A stretch of 64,000 bases of DNA from Campylobacteraceae bacterium (GCA_900753405.1 CAADYZ010000019.1:186001-250000); one strand, 5' to 3'; counted from the first letter of the stretch, positions 1 through 9,030 are shown. Translations and numbers: made by a program. The notes: generated by a model from the sequence alone, not told the origin.

Positions 1-1090
1 AATCGCTATACTTCCCTGCCATCCCAACAATGCGTGAAAGCAGGTTGCCAAGGTCGTTTGCAAGCTCGGCGTTGATGCGTTCGATGATCGAGCGTTGAGA
101 AAAGTCGCCGTCTTGCCCAAACGGCACTTCACGCAGCAAGAAGTAGCGGAACTGCTCCAAGCCGTAAGCCTTTGCCACCTCGCGCGGGTCGATGACATTA
201 CCGATGCTTTTGCTCATCTTCTTTCCGTCACGAGTCCACCAGCCGTGCGCGGCGATTTTACGCGGAAGCGGCAAACCAAGAGAAAGCAAAAACGCAGGCC
301 AATACACCGCGTGAAAGCGCAAAATGTCCTTTCCGACAATGTGCGTTGCGTCCTCCCAAAGCCCATTTTTGCCGACAAATTCCAAAGTTGAGAGGTAATT
401 TACAAGCGCGTCAAGCCAAACATACATCACATGCTTTGGCTCGTTTAATTCAGCGGGCAACTTCACGCCCCACTCAAAACTAGTCCGCGTGATCGACAAG
501 TCTCTTAGCCCGCCTTTGACAAAGGCAACCACCTCATTTTTCTTGCCTTTTGGGATGATGGCGTCCTCGCTTTCGTACCACTTCAACAACGCGTCTTCAT
601 ACTTTGAGAGGGCAAAAAAGTAGCTCTCCTCCTTGACTAAACGCGTCTTTTTGCCACAATCTGGACAACACTCGCCATCAACCAGCTGCGTTTGCGTAAA
701 GAAGTTCTCACAACTCACGCAGTAGCTGCCTTCATACTCGCCTTTGTAGATGTCGCCTTTGTCAAACATCGTCTTAAACGCGCGTTGGACGACCTCTTTG
801 TGGTAATCATCAGTGGTGCGGATGAAGTGGTCGTAACTGATCTCAAATTCGTCCCAAAGCGAGCGGAATTTCGCACTCACCTCGTCTGCGTACTCCTTTG
901 GCGACTTGCCGCGAAGTGCGGCGGCTTCGGCGATCTTCTGCCCGTGTTCGTCCGTACCTGTCATAAAAAACGCGCCGTCACCTCGCAGCCTGTAAAAACG
1001 CGCCAAGCTGTCGCAGATGATTGTCGTGTAGGCGTGCCCGATGTGCGGTATGTCATTTACATAATAAATCGGTGTTGTGATATATTTCAT
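1..1090 (-). CDS. metG: Methionyl-tRNA synthetase, C-terminal part beyond window edge
   Basis: Class I aminoacyl-tRNA synthetase that charges tRNA-Met with methionine in the cytoplasm. The minus-strand reading starts at the ATG at 1090 (MKYITTPIYYVNDIPHIGHA) and stays open to base 1. The HIGH-type motif (HIGH, about residue 17) and the KMSKS motif (about residue 295, after GWWTRDGK) are both visible, as is a zinc-knuckle insertion with CxxC pairs around residues 125-145 (SCENF...CCPDCGQ). Only about 363 residues lie in the window; the anticodon-binding domain and any C-terminal tRNA-binding domain are off the edge. It lies downstream of gpsA on the same strand, separated by a strong inverted repeat. 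The assignment is secure. Confidence 0.97.
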   Translation of the reverse strand, partial: MKYITTPIYYVNDIPHIGHAYTTIICDSLARFYRLRGDGAFFMTGTDEHGQKIAEAAALRGKSPKEYADEVSAKFRSLWDEFEISYDHFIRTTDDYHKEVVQRAFKTMFDKGDIYKGEYEGSYCVSCENFFTQTQLVDGECCPDCGKKTRLVKEESYFFALSKYEDALLKWYESEDAIIPKGKKNEVVAFVKGGLRDLSITRTSFEWGVKLPAELNEPKHVMYVWLDALVNYLSTLEFVGKNGLWEDATHIVGKDILRFHAVYWPAFLLSLGLPLPRKIAAHGWWTRDGKKMSKSIGNVIDPREVAKAYGLEQFRYFLLREVPFGQDGDFSQRSIIERINAELANDLGNLLSRIVGMAGKYSD

Positions 1091-1163
1091 ACTAATCCTT
1101 TTGCTACAATTTGCATTTTTGCAAAACTTCAAGCGTGATGCCAAAATTTTGCAAAAAGGCAAG

Positions 1164-1211
1164 TCAAATTCGGTTTTGACAAATTCGCAAATTTGTTAAA
1201 ACCGAATTTGA
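1164..1211. repeat. Inverted pair of the dispersed 17-bp repeat (hairpin)
   Basis: A forward copy TCAAATTCGGTTTTGAC (1164-1180) faces a reverse copy GTTAAAACCGAATTTGA (1195-1211) across a short spacer, so transcripts can fold into a stem of about 20 bp. It begins one base after the gpsA stop codon and could limit read-through into metG. There is no clear U-tract, so terminator function is inference. Confidence 0.85.
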
Positions 1212-1212
1212 T

Positions 1213-2103
1213 TTAGCGTTTCAGCAGCTGCCAAACACACTCTTTTGGTGACTTTTCTTCGTTTAAAACGCTAAAAACCGCCTCTGCCACTGGCGTGTAA
1301 ATTCCCTCCGCACGCGCGATTTTAACGATCGCCTCCGTTGTCGCCACCCCTTCTGCCACCTCACCAAGCGAGTCTAAAACCTCTTTTAGTGAGCGGTGCT
1401 GTGCAAGCCCAAGCCCAACGCGAAAGTTGCGCGAAAGCGTGCTTGAAGCGGTTAAAAACAAATCCCCCGCCCCGCTTAAACCCAAAAAAGTCTCTTCTTT
1501 TGCGCCAAATTTCGCCCCAAAGCGGTGCATTTCGATAAGCCCGCGTGCGATTAAACTTGCCCTTGCGTTGTTGCCAAGCCCTAGCCCTTCGCAAATGCCG
1601 CTTGCTATGGCAAGGACATTTTTATACGCCCCGCAAATCTCCGCCCCACGCACATCATCTCCCGCATAAGCCTTGATGAAATCTGGAAAAAAGCCCACAA
1701 ACTCTTCACAAAGTGCGCGCTCAAAGCCACTCACGCACAAGGCACAAGGCAAGCCCTGCATCACCTCAGCCGCAAAGCTCGGACCGCTTAAAACGCAAAA
1801 ATTGCGCTTATCCACAAAGTCTAAAAAAATCTCGTCCAAAAAGCGACAACTCGCCGTGTCAATGCCCTTTGAGGCAAGCAAAATTTTTTGCCCTTTGTTT
1901 TTAAAATGCTCTTTTAGCCACGCGCTAATTCCTTGTGCTGAGAGCGCAAAAACCAAATACTCGCAATTTAGCGCCTCGTCAATGCTTACGAAATTTGGCA
2001 AATTTTTTGTGTGCGGCGAAGTGATGAAACAAGTTTGCTTTTGCGAAAAGGCAAAGTGTAACCCTTGCCCCCATTTCCCCGCTCCGATAACTGCTATGCT
2101 CAT
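1213..2103 (-). CDS. gpsA: NAD(P)H-dependent glycerol-3-phosphate dehydrogenase
   Basis: Reduces dihydroxyacetone phosphate to sn-glycerol 3-phosphate, the backbone for phospholipid synthesis; plsY and plsC in this window act downstream of it. The N-terminal Rossmann motif GAGKWGQ is at residues 7-13, the GPSFAAEV segment is near residue 107, and the catalytic/substrate region with GAYKNVLAIASGI and the GLSGAGDL motif follows. The length of 296 aa is typical. In C. jejuni gpsA is the direct neighbour of gatB; here an R-M module separates them. Confidence 0.96.
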   Translation of the reverse strand: MSIAVIGAGKWGQGLHFAFSQKQTCFITSPHTKNLPNFVSIDEALNCEYLVFALSAQGISAWLKEHFKNKGQKILLASKGIDTASCRFLDEIFLDFVDKRNFCVLSGPSFAAEVMQGLPCALCVSGFERALCEEFVGFFPDFIKAYAGDDVRGAEICGAYKNVLAIASGICEGLGLGNNARASLIARGLIEMHRFGAKFGAKEETFLGLSGAGDLFLTASSTLSRNFRVGLGLAQHRSLKEVLDSLGEVAEGVATTEAIVKIARAEGIYTPVAEAVFSVLNEEKSPKECVWQLLKR

Positions 2104-2138
2104 TTTTAGTCCTAAATTTATTTGCTGAATTTTTGCAT

Positions 2139-2894
2139 TTAATTACGCTTATTTTCACTCATCTTTAAGATTTCCACCCAAGTTTCATCAAATTTAAGTG
2201 TCTTTAAAATATCCTCTTGTGTTATTGTCGGTGGCTGTTTGATTTTAAATTTAATCGCATTTTGTGGAACACTTTCGTGTATGGTAAATTGCGAGCCGTG
2301 CGGTTGCCAAGTAAAGCAAATTTTACCACTTTCTTTGTGTTTGCCAATTAAATTACCATTTGGATTAACCGCCCATTCATAGTCGCTACTTCTATATCTA
2401 TGCGCTTCAATCTCAAAAAGCGTATATGAAAGCAAATCTAAACTTCGCACAAGTACAACTAAACGCACTGCATTGTAGCTATCATAGGCAATATTTATGC
2501 GTTCATTGTAAATTTCAAGCACGGCACGACCCGTTTTTTCAATATCGCTATGTGGGTCAGTAATACCATAAGAATAATCAGGCGAGCAACGACCACTGAT
2601 AAGCCGAATGTTAGCACATTTAAAAGGGTCGATATTTTTAACTGTTTTTGCCGACCACGCCATTTTGTCAAACACTATGTCGGCTATACCAACAGGTGAG
2701 TCTAAATGCGCTCCGCCAACAGCCTTTGCAAAAGCATCACCAAAGTCGCTACCACTTATATCTTTGCGTCCTATGTAAAGTAAATAAACAAAATACGCAC
2801 CTAATTTATAGATGATTTCGCTTGGAATTTGACTAAATGAATAAGGTTCATTTGAAATTCGTTTTTTACCATCTCTTAACTTTGGTTTTTGCAT
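2139..2894 (-). CDS. Putative type II restriction endonuclease of R-M module 1
   Basis: A 251-aa protein whose role is inferred mainly from position: it directly follows a DNA cytosine methyltransferase (9-bp gap) on the same strand, the standard layout of a type II restriction-modification system. It has no signal peptide or membrane segment. A stretch around residues 88-105 (GIADIVFDKMAWSAKT) has the spacing of a PD-(D/E)xK-like core, with Asp followed later by SxK, but I cannot assign the family or recognition site. Start ATG at 2894 is preceded by AAAGGACT. The gene is visibly richer in A+T than gpsA and gatB around it and contains no copy of the dispersed 17-bp repeat; both suggest horizontal acquisition. 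Confidence 0.7.
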   Translation of the reverse strand: MQKPKLRDGKKRISNEPYSFSQIPSEIIYKLGAYFVYLLYIGRKDISGSDFGDAFAKAVGGAHLDSPVGIADIVFDKMAWSAKTVKNIDPFKCANIRLISGRCSPDYSYGITDPHSDIEKTGRAVLEIYNERINIAYDSYNAVRLVVLVRSLDLLSYTLFEIEAHRYRSSDYEWAVNPNGNLIGKHKESGKICFTWQPHGSQFTIHESVPQNAIKFKIKQPPTITQEDILKTLKFDETWVEILKMSENKRN

Positions 2895-2903
2895 TCTAGT
2901 CCT

Positions 2904-3848
2904 TTATAACAAATTTGCAATTTTTTTCGCCACTTCTCTAATCACTGGCACGGCAACAGAATTTCCCGTTTGCTTTCTTAATTCTTGTTGCGAGACAACT
3001 ATTTTGTAGTTTTCTGGAAAACCTTGCAAACGCAACAACTCTCTTGCTGACGGTCTGCGAATGCCATTGATTAAAAGATAATTATACGAAGCACCACTTC
3101 TTAAAGCACAAGAATAATCAAGCACTGATATATTACCACCTTTATTTTCGTGCCATACTGATGGATAAAAAATTTGCTTATTTTTGGTCGATTCTAATCG
3201 TTTAAGACGAATTTTTTCAGAGACAAAGAGAGACTTTTCAATCTCATCATCGCTTTGTAAAATGCTTTGTAGATTGTATTTTTTTTTCACAAAATCAAAT
3301 TTAAATTTGTCAAATTTTGTTTCATCTAAAAAGCCGACAATAATCACTCTTTCTCTTTTTTGTGGCAAACCAAAATCAAGCGCATTAAGCACTTGATATT
3401 TAATAAAATATCCAAGAGATTTTAATTTTTCTAATATAATTTTAAAGGTTCTACCATTATCGTGTGTAATGAGTTGCTTGACATTTTCGAGTAAAATAAT
3501 AGGTGTTTTGTGGTGCTTTAAAATGCGCTCTATTTCAAAAAACATTGTTCCGCGCGTGTCGTTAAAACCATTCATTTTGCCCATTATCGAAAAAGCTTGG
3601 CAAGGAAAGCCAGCGAGTAAAATTTGGTGTGGTGGAATTTGAGAAGCTGGAATTTGAGTAATGTCGCCACAAGGTGTTTCACCAAAATTTGCCTCATAGC
3701 TTTTTTGTGCCGCTTTGTCCCATTCGGACGAAAAAACACATTCAAAACCCAACTCATCAAAAGGAATACGAATACCGCCGATACCAGCAAAAAGGTCAAT
3801 AAAAGTTGTTTGAGTTTTTTTATAACTTACAATTTCAACCCTACTCAT
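2904..3848 (-). CDS. DNA (cytosine-5) methyltransferase of R-M module 1
   Basis: Transfers a methyl group from SAM to C5 of cytosine in a short target site and protects host DNA from the linked endonuclease. The ordered m5C motifs are visible: motif I FIDLFAGIGGIR near the N-terminus, motif IV GFPCQAFS with the catalytic Cys (about residue 82), motif VI ENV, motif VIII QKRERVIIVGF, and motifs IX-X (RPSARELLRLQGFP and GNSVAVPV). Length of about 314 aa fits a monospecific enzyme. The ATG at 3848 is chosen because AAGGA lies at good spacing; a TTG one codon upstream is also open. The composition is AT-rich compared with the flanking housekeeping genes. The target sequence cannot be read from the protein by eye. 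Confidence 0.93.
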   Translation of the reverse strand: MSRVEIVSYKKTQTTFIDLFAGIGGIRIPFDELGFECVFSSEWDKAAQKSYEANFGETPCGDITQIPASQIPPHQILLAGFPCQAFSIMGKMNGFNDTRGTMFFEIERILKHHKTPIILLENVKQLITHDNGRTFKIILEKLKSLGYFIKYQVLNALDFGLPQKRERVIIVGFLDETKFDKFKFDFVKKKYNLQSILQSDDEIEKSLFVSEKIRLKRLESTKNKQIFYPSVWHENKGGNISVLDYSCALRSGASYNYLLINGIRRPSARELLRLQGFPENYKIVVSQQELRKQTGNSVAVPVIREVAKKIANLL

Positions 3849-3884
3849 CAATTTTCCTTAATTTCACTCATTTTTGCCTCAAAT

Positions 3885-5378
3885 TTAGCCAAGTTGTGCT
3901 TTCAAAATTTCATTAACCTTTGCAGGGTTGAACGCGCCCTTGCCCTCTTTCATTACCTGCCCCACAAAAAAGCCAAAAAGTTTGTCCTTACCTGCCTTAA
4001 ATTCAGCCACTTTGTCCGCATTTGCCGCCAAAACCGCCTCGGCGATCGCGACAATCGCCCCGTCATCACTCACCTGTTTAAGCCCAAGTTTTTCGACAAC
4101 CTCTTCAACGCTTAATGCCCTTCTCTCATTTGCTAACGCCAAATACCCAAGCAAATCTTCCTCGTCAAACGCCTCTTTGTCCTCCTGCCCCATCAAAAAG
4201 TCCAAAACTTCCTTCGCCGCCTTGTTGCTGACAACGCCATCTTCGATCGCCTTCACAAGCTCCGCCAACTTCGCCGCATCCACCGGACTTTGTGCCAAAC
4301 TCACACCGCCTTTTAGCCGCCCCAAAAGCTCAACGATCAACCAGCTGCACGCGTTTTTCGCGCTACAACCAAGCCTAACCAACTCCTCAAAAAAGACTGC
4401 CAACTCGTAGTCACTTGTCAAAAATTCCGCGTCTTTTGGCTTTAATTTTAGCTCGTTTTCATAACGCTCCCTCTTTTCGTCAGGCAGCTCAGGCAACTCG
4501 CCAACCTCGCTTAAAAGCTCGTCTGTTAGCTCCACTCGCAACAAGTCTGGGTCTGGAAAATAGCGGTATTCCGCGCTGTCTTCTTTGCTTCTCATCGGCT
4601 TTGTCACAAGCTTTGTTGTGTCAAAAAGGCGTGTTTCTTGCACCACTTCGCTCTCGTAAGTGCCGTCCTCCCACGCGTTTTTCTGCCTCGCCTCTTCAAA
4701 CTCGATTGCCTTTTGGATGAAGCGGAAAGAGTTGAGGTTTTTGATCTCCACGCGCGTGTAGAGTTTCTCGTCACCCTTTGGGCGAATGCTGATATTCACA
4801 TCGCAGCGAAAACTTCCCTCTTGCATATTCGCGTCACTGATGTTTAAAAAGCGCAAAATTCCGTGAAGTTTTTTAAGGTAAGCCACCGCCTCTTCACTGC
4901 CTCTAAGGTCTGGTTCGCTGACGATTTCAAGCAGCGGCGTGCCTGCGCGGTTGAGATCCACAAAGCTTGAATGCGCCTCGTGCGAGTTCTTGCCCGCGTC
5001 CTCTTCTAAATGCGCGCGCGTGATGCCAATGCGTTTTGTCTCGCCATTAACGCTGATGTTTAGCTCGCCCGCTTCGACAATCGGGTAAGAAAATTGCGAA
5101 ATTTGGTAAGCCTTTGGAAGGTCTGGGTAGAAGTAGTTTTTGCGGTCAAAAACGCTGATTTTATTCACCCGTGCTTTCACCGCCCGCCCAAAGCTCACCG
5201 CCTTTTTCACCGCTTCTTTGTTTAGCACAGGCAACGCACCTGGCAACGCAAGGCAAGTCGGGCAGACATATTTATTTGGCTCTTCACCAAAACTTGTCGA
5301 ACACCCGCAAAAAATCTTCGTCTTCGTGTTAAGCTGACAATGCACCTCTAAGCCAATTATCGTCTCAAAACCGCTCAT
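3885..5378 (-). CDS. gatB: Asp-tRNA(Asn)/Glu-tRNA(Gln) amidotransferase subunit B
   Basis: Subunit of GatCAB, which amidates misacylated Glu-tRNA(Gln) (and Asp-tRNA(Asn)) in organisms lacking the matching synthetase. Diagnostic stretches are GLEVHCQLNTKTKIFC at the N-terminus with the Cys pair CGCSTSF, CPTCLALPGALPVLN, the core with SFRCDVNIS and YRYFPDPDL, and the C-terminal YqeY-like tail domain that ends in NPAKVNEILK. The start is placed at 5378 (MSGFETIIG) because AAAGG sits six bases upstream of it; the ATG at 5384 would have no spacing. gatA and gatC are not in the window. Confidence 0.96.
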   Translation of the reverse strand: MSGFETIIGLEVHCQLNTKTKIFCGCSTSFGEEPNKYVCPTCLALPGALPVLNKEAVKKAVSFGRAVKARVNKISVFDRKNYFYPDLPKAYQISQFSYPIVEAGELNISVNGETKRIGITRAHLEEDAGKNSHEAHSSFVDLNRAGTPLLEIVSEPDLRGSEEAVAYLKKLHGILRFLNISDANMQEGSFRCDVNISIRPKGDEKLYTRVEIKNLNSFRFIQKAIEFEEARQKNAWEDGTYESEVVQETRLFDTTKLVTKPMRSKEDSAEYRYFPDPDLLRVELTDELLSEVGELPELPDEKRERYENELKLKPKDAEFLTSDYELAVFFEELVRLGCSAKNACSWLIVELLGRLKGGVSLAQSPVDAAKLAELVKAIEDGVVSNKAAKEVLDFLMGQEDKEAFDEEDLLGYLALANERRALSVEEVVEKLGLKQVSDDGAIVAIAEAVLAANADKVAEFKAGKDKLFGFFVGQVMKEGKGAFNPAKVNEILKAQLG

Positions 5379-5407
5379 TTTCATCCTTTGTAAAATTCAA
5401 ATTTGAT

Positions 5408-6172
5408 TTATGCATTTTCATTTAAAATCTGCATTTGTTTGTCATAAACTTCATTCATCTGCCGCTCGATGTTCGCAAACCACTCGCTTGGCAACGCCTC
5501 GTTTTGCGGCTGCGTTTTGGCAAGCTCTTTGCTCGTCTGACTCTGTGCCTGCGACAAATCCACGCTCGACAGGTAGATCACCTTCACCCACGCCTTCTTG
5601 CTGCCAAGCTCAAATTTTTGGCTGTCCATCACCGCGCGCGTATTAACAAGCACAACGGGCTGAACACGCATAGAGAGCTTTTGCGCCATCATCCTCGCGC
5701 CGTTTTTAAACGGCAACAACTTCTCGCCGCCGCCTCGCGTTCCCTCTGGAAAAAGCAAAATCGTCCGCCCCTCGCTCACGCGTCTTGCGCAGTCGCTCAT
5801 CATCTTTTTCAGCGAATGCGGATTTTGCCTGTCGATTAAGATCATCTTTGTCAGCTTCACCGTCTGCCCAAAGAAAAAGAGATCACCGATCTCCTTTTTT
5901 GCTACAAACGCCAAGTCTTTTGGGTAAAAACCTAACATCACGATGATGTCAAGCATACTTTGGTGATTTGCTAAAACCAAATTTGACTTCAAATCCACCT
6001 CGCCTTCGACTTGAATTTCGCACCCAAGCAGCCACACTTGAAGCCTCGCCCAGTTGCGGCGGATGGCAAAGTTGTGTTTTCGGAAGAAAAACATCAACAC
6101 AATGACAATCGAAATGCTAACAAACATCTCCGCCGCAAAAAGGTAGGTTTTAATTTTGTTGAATATTTTCAT
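5408..6172 (-). CDS. plsC: 1-acyl-sn-glycerol-3-phosphate acyltransferase
   Basis: Inner-membrane acyltransferase that converts lysophosphatidic acid to phosphatidic acid. It has an N-terminal hydrophobic segment (residues about 10-30), the catalytic NHxxxxD motif (NHQSMLD, about residue 69) and the substrate-binding FPEGTRGGG motif (about residue 141). Length 254 aa is normal. Its start overlaps the end of the upstream SH3-like gene by 23 bases, so the two are probably co-transcribed with ctpA. A variant repeat copy (5970-5987) lies inside the reading frame and encodes part of the NLVLANHQS region. Confidence 0.93.
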   Translation of the reverse strand: MKIFNKIKTYLFAAEMFVSISIVIVLMFFFRKHNFAIRRNWARLQVWLLGCEIQVEGEVDLKSNLVLANHQSMLDIIVMLGFYPKDLAFVAKKEIGDLFFFGQTVKLTKMILIDRQNPHSLKKMMSDCARRVSEGRTILLFPEGTRGGGEKLLPFKNGARMMAQKLSMRVQPVVLVNTRAVMDSQKFELGSKKAWVKVIYLSSVDLSQAQSQTSKELAKTQPQNEALPSEWFANIERQMNEVYDKQMQILNENA

Positions 6173-7547
6173 TTAGCGTCCATCCGATTTTATTTTCAAA
6201 TTTGATTTTGGTAAAGTTGCCCTCTTTTTTCAAAACCTCGACTTTCACATCGTCTTGTGCGATGAAAAATATCGTAGAATGCTGCATCGGCAAGATCCTC
6301 ACAACGCTTTTTGCCCGCAAATTTCCCTCTTCGTTAAACTGCAAAGTGGTTAAAATTCCAGCCGCAAACAGCAAAGAAAAGACCCAAAAAACGACTCCGC
6401 CTCGCACGCCGCGCCTCTTTGGCAACGCAGCGTTTTTTGGCGTGTTTTTAGGTAGCTTTTTCCTGCTAAGTGCGCGCCACACACCAAGTGCAAAAAAGAC
6501 GCCACTTAACACGCCAAGAGTAATTTGCTTTTGCAACGCCCAGCTGCTTTGGTTTGGGTTTAGCTCGGTGTTTGCGTTGTCGCCTAGCTCTTCGATGTTG
6601 ATCTCAAATTTCTGCCTTGTTAGCGAGCGGTTTAGGCTTTCAAAGTAGCTAAACTCAACGGCGGTTTGGCTTTGGTTGATGAGCGCCCAAAACTGCATAC
6701 TCTGGCGAAAAAAGTTGCCCCGAATGGCGCTAAAACCCTGTCTCTCGACCCCTTTTAACGCGAAATTTTTTAAATTCGAATTTGACGCTTGAAGCTCCAT
6801 TGTTACGATGTTTTGCGTGGCGTTAAAGCGCGAGACTTTGAAGTTTTTTACACTCACATTTGCCCCAACAAGCCCCGAAAAGTCGGCTACATCTTCAAAC
6901 GAAACGACCTGCGGCGTTGGCAAAAAGACCTTGCGACTTTGGAAAAACTCGCCATTTCTGCGCAAAATCACACTCGCGTCACTCAAAACCGCCTCTTTGC
7001 TCGGTAGCACAAACCACAAAGTCGTCAAAAACTCACCCTGTGCAACCTCGTCAAAAACTGGATTTTCACTAAGCAACACGGCGTCACTTTTGCCCGAGTT
7101 GTTACGCACTTTTCCAAGCCTTAACTGCATTTCAAAGCCGATCTTTTGGTAAGTTTTAGTCAGCAAAGTCACATTAAACGGCTCGCCCAAAACAACGCTT
7201 GACGGAATGTTTGCGATCTCCACGCTCATATGCCGCGGAAGGGCGATTTCGTCTGCTTTGTTAGCGATCTCCAACTCCTCTTGCGCCTCCTCCTCAGCCG
7301 CCTGCGACTCTTGCGGCAACGCCACGCCCTCTTGCGAAGGTGTCGCAGCGCCCGCTTCTTGCAAAGGCGTCTCTTGCCCAGCTTGTGGCGTCTCTTGCGG
7401 CTGGAACATCTGCTGCAAATTTTGCGCCTCCTGCCCAGTTTGAGCGCCTTTTTCGTAAATCGTCTGAGAAAACGAGAGGCTCACACATAAAAACGAAGCG
7501 ACAATGGCTGTGAGAATTTCAAATTTGGTTTTTGCAAATTTTTTCAT
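6150..7547 (-). CDS. Uncharacterised envelope protein with C-terminal SH3-like domain
   Basis: A 465-aa protein I cannot name. What is visible: an N-terminal signal or anchor segment (about residues 8-28), a low-complexity Gln/Glu/Ala/Pro-rich linker (about 30-95, repeats of QETP and QEAG), a periplasmic beta-rich region (about 100-325), a transmembrane helix (about 340-360, LGVLSGVFFALGVW), a basic loop, a second transmembrane helix (about 383-402), then a C-terminal domain of SH3 type (HSTIFFIAQDD...KIGWTLNENI). It directly follows ctpA (adjacent stop and start) and overlaps plsC, so it sits in a ctpA-orf-plsC operon. A role in envelope or peptidoglycan biology is inference from the SH3-like end and the neighbours. 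A repeat-like copy overlaps its signal peptide and its 3' end. Confidence 0.7.
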   Translation of the reverse strand: MKKFAKTKFEILTAIVASFLCVSLSFSQTIYEKGAQTGQEAQNLQQMFQPQETPQAGQETPLQEAGAATPSQEGVALPQESQAAEEEAQEELEIANKADEIALPRHMSVEIANIPSSVVLGEPFNVTLLTKTYQKIGFEMQLRLGKVRNNSGKSDAVLLSENPVFDEVAQGEFLTTLWFVLPSKEAVLSDASVILRRNGEFFQSRKVFLPTPQVVSFEDVADFSGLVGANVSVKNFKVSRFNATQNIVTMELQASNSNLKNFALKGVERQGFSAIRGNFFRQSMQFWALINQSQTAVEFSYFESLNRSLTRQKFEINIEELGDNANTELNPNQSSWALQKQITLGVLSGVFFALGVWRALSRKKLPKNTPKNAALPKRRGVRGGVVFWVFSLLFAAGILTTLQFNEEGNLRAKSVVRILPMQHSTIFFIAQDDVKVEVLKKEGNFTKIKFENKIGWTLNENIQQN

Positions 7548-8870
7548 CTACTTTGCCTTTGCATTTTTGCTTAAAATCTTCAACGCGTCAATCGCACTTT
7601 TTAGCTGGATGTCGTCTAAAACTTGCTGTTTTGTTACTAAATTTTGTGCCTTTTCCTCAGCTCTGCTAGCGTTTGTCGCGTTTGTCGTGGCGTTTGCGCT
7701 AGGCTTTGTGTCGTTGAGTTTGTTTAGCTCGCTGACTAAATGCTTTTGTAAGTCCGCTTCTTTGATGCTAAAACTTGTCTCGTCGCTTGCTGGGACTTTG
7801 CCCGGAACGACAAGGATATCTGGGATTAAGCCGCTTGCTTGGATGCTGCGTCCGCTTGGCAAGTAGTAGCGAGCGGTTGTCAGCTTCAACGCCTCGCCTC
7901 CGTCAATCGGCAAAATCATCTGCACGCTTCCTTTGCCAAAACTCTTTTCGCCGATGATGATCGCGCGGTTTGTGTCTTGAAGCGCACCACTGACGATCTC
8001 GCTCGCACTCGCACTTCCGCCGTTAATTAGCACAACTAGCGGCGCGTCTGTCACTTTGTTGCCTGCTTTGGCGTTGAATTTCTCCTCGCTCTCACGCCCC
8101 TTTTGCGAGACGATGACGCCCTGTCCGACAAAGAGGTTTGTAAGTCCAACCGCTTGGTTCAAAAGCCCGCCTGGGTTGTTACGCAGGTCAAGGACAAAAC
8201 CCTTCAACTTCTGGTTTTGTTTTAAGAATTTTTTGACATCATCCGTCACTTTTTGGTCAAAACTTGCCACGCGAATGTAGCCAAAATCCTCGCCTTCGAT
8301 GAGTTTTGTATAAACCGACTCGACTTTGATGATGTCGCGCGTGATCGTCACATCAAACGGCTTTTTCTCGCCTTTGCGAAGGATCGTGATCGTCACATCC
8401 GTCCCCGGTTTTCCGCGCATTTTGCCAACCGCCTCGTCAAGCGTCACGCCGATCGTGCTAACACCGCCGATGCGTAAGATCACATCGCCTGATTTGATGC
8501 CTGCTTTGTAGGCAGGCGTGTTGTCAATTGGCGCGATAATCGTCAAGGCGGCGTCTTTGATGCCGATTGTGATGCCAAGTCCGCCAAACTCGCCTTTGGT
8601 TGAAATTTCGAGGTCTTTAAACGACTTGTTATCTAAGAAATTCGAGTGCGCGTCAAGGTTTGAAAGCATTCCTGCGATCGCTTTATCCACAATTGCGGTG
8701 AAGTTGAGGTTATCGACATAATATTTTTCGACAATCGCAATGCTTTTTGTAAATTTTTCCAACGCTTGCAGCTTTGTTTTTTCATCCACGCCGTTTTGAG
8801 TTGCCGCCGCAGCAGTCAAATTCGAATTTAACATCGCACAAGCAAAAAAACTTAACAAAATTCTCTTCAA
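7548..8870 (-). CDS. ctpA: Carboxyl-terminal processing protease (S41, PDZ)
   Basis: Periplasmic serine protease of the Prc/CtpA family that trims or degrades envelope proteins. N-terminal signal peptide (residues 1-21), PDZ domain (about 95-180, GGLGITIG...GVILRIGG), then the S41 catalytic domain with the nucleophile in GGSASASEIV and the general-base Lys in GEKSFGKGSVQ. Length 440 aa matches the family. A C-terminal extension rich in Asn, Thr and Ala follows. First gene of the ctpA-orf-plsC run, divergent from clpB. The start has AAAGGA upstream. Confidence 0.95.
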   Translation of the reverse strand: MKRILLSFFACAMLNSNLTAAAATQNGVDEKTKLQALEKFTKSIAIVEKYYVDNLNFTAIVDKAIAGMLSNLDAHSNFLDNKSFKDLEISTKGEFGGLGITIGIKDAALTIIAPIDNTPAYKAGIKSGDVILRIGGVSTIGVTLDEAVGKMRGKPGTDVTITILRKGEKKPFDVTITRDIIKVESVYTKLIEGEDFGYIRVASFDQKVTDDVKKFLKQNQKLKGFVLDLRNNPGGLLNQAVGLTNLFVGQGVIVSQKGRESEEKFNAKAGNKVTDAPLVVLINGGSASASEIVSGALQDTNRAIIIGEKSFGKGSVQMILPIDGGEALKLTTARYYLPSGRSIQASGLIPDILVVPGKVPASDETSFSIKEADLQKHLVSELNKLNDTKPSANATTNATNASRAEEKAQNLVTKQQVLDDIQLKSAIDALKILSKNAKAK

Positions 8871-8956
8871 ATTAAATCCTTTTATGTAAAAAGTTGCTGA
8901 TTTTACCTTACAATGTTTAAAATTATGCTAAAAGCGGCGCAAAAATATTGTAAAAA

Positions 8957-8973
8957 TCAAATTTGGTTTTAGC
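8957..8973 (+). repeat. Single variant copy of the dispersed repeat
   Basis: TCAAATTTGGTTTTAGC in the ctpA-clpB divergent spacer, two bases from the consensus, upstream of the clpB promoter. Confidence 0.7.
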
Positions 8974-9009
8974 ACTTTTGCTCTCTGAGTGACAAAATTT
9001 TCAAAAAAC

Positions 9010-9030
9010 CTTGACAAGCATAGACTAAAA
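9010..9030 (+). promoter_or_regulatory. HAIR-like HspR operator at clpB
   Basis: CTTGACA-N7-ACTAAAA resembles the HspR inverted repeat CTTGAGT-N7-ACTCAAG (5 of 7 matches in each arm) and overlaps the -35 box and spacer of the clpB promoter. A very similar site precedes cbpA-hspR at 43210-43230. Binding would block polymerase, the expected mode for HspR repression. The site is inferred by comparison with the known consensus. Confidence 0.6.

Noticed and set aside
95..391. Plus-strand open frame opposite metG
   Set aside because: The minus-strand metG frame carries HIGH and KMSKS motifs; the opposite frame is a shadow without ribosome-binding site or recognisable domain.
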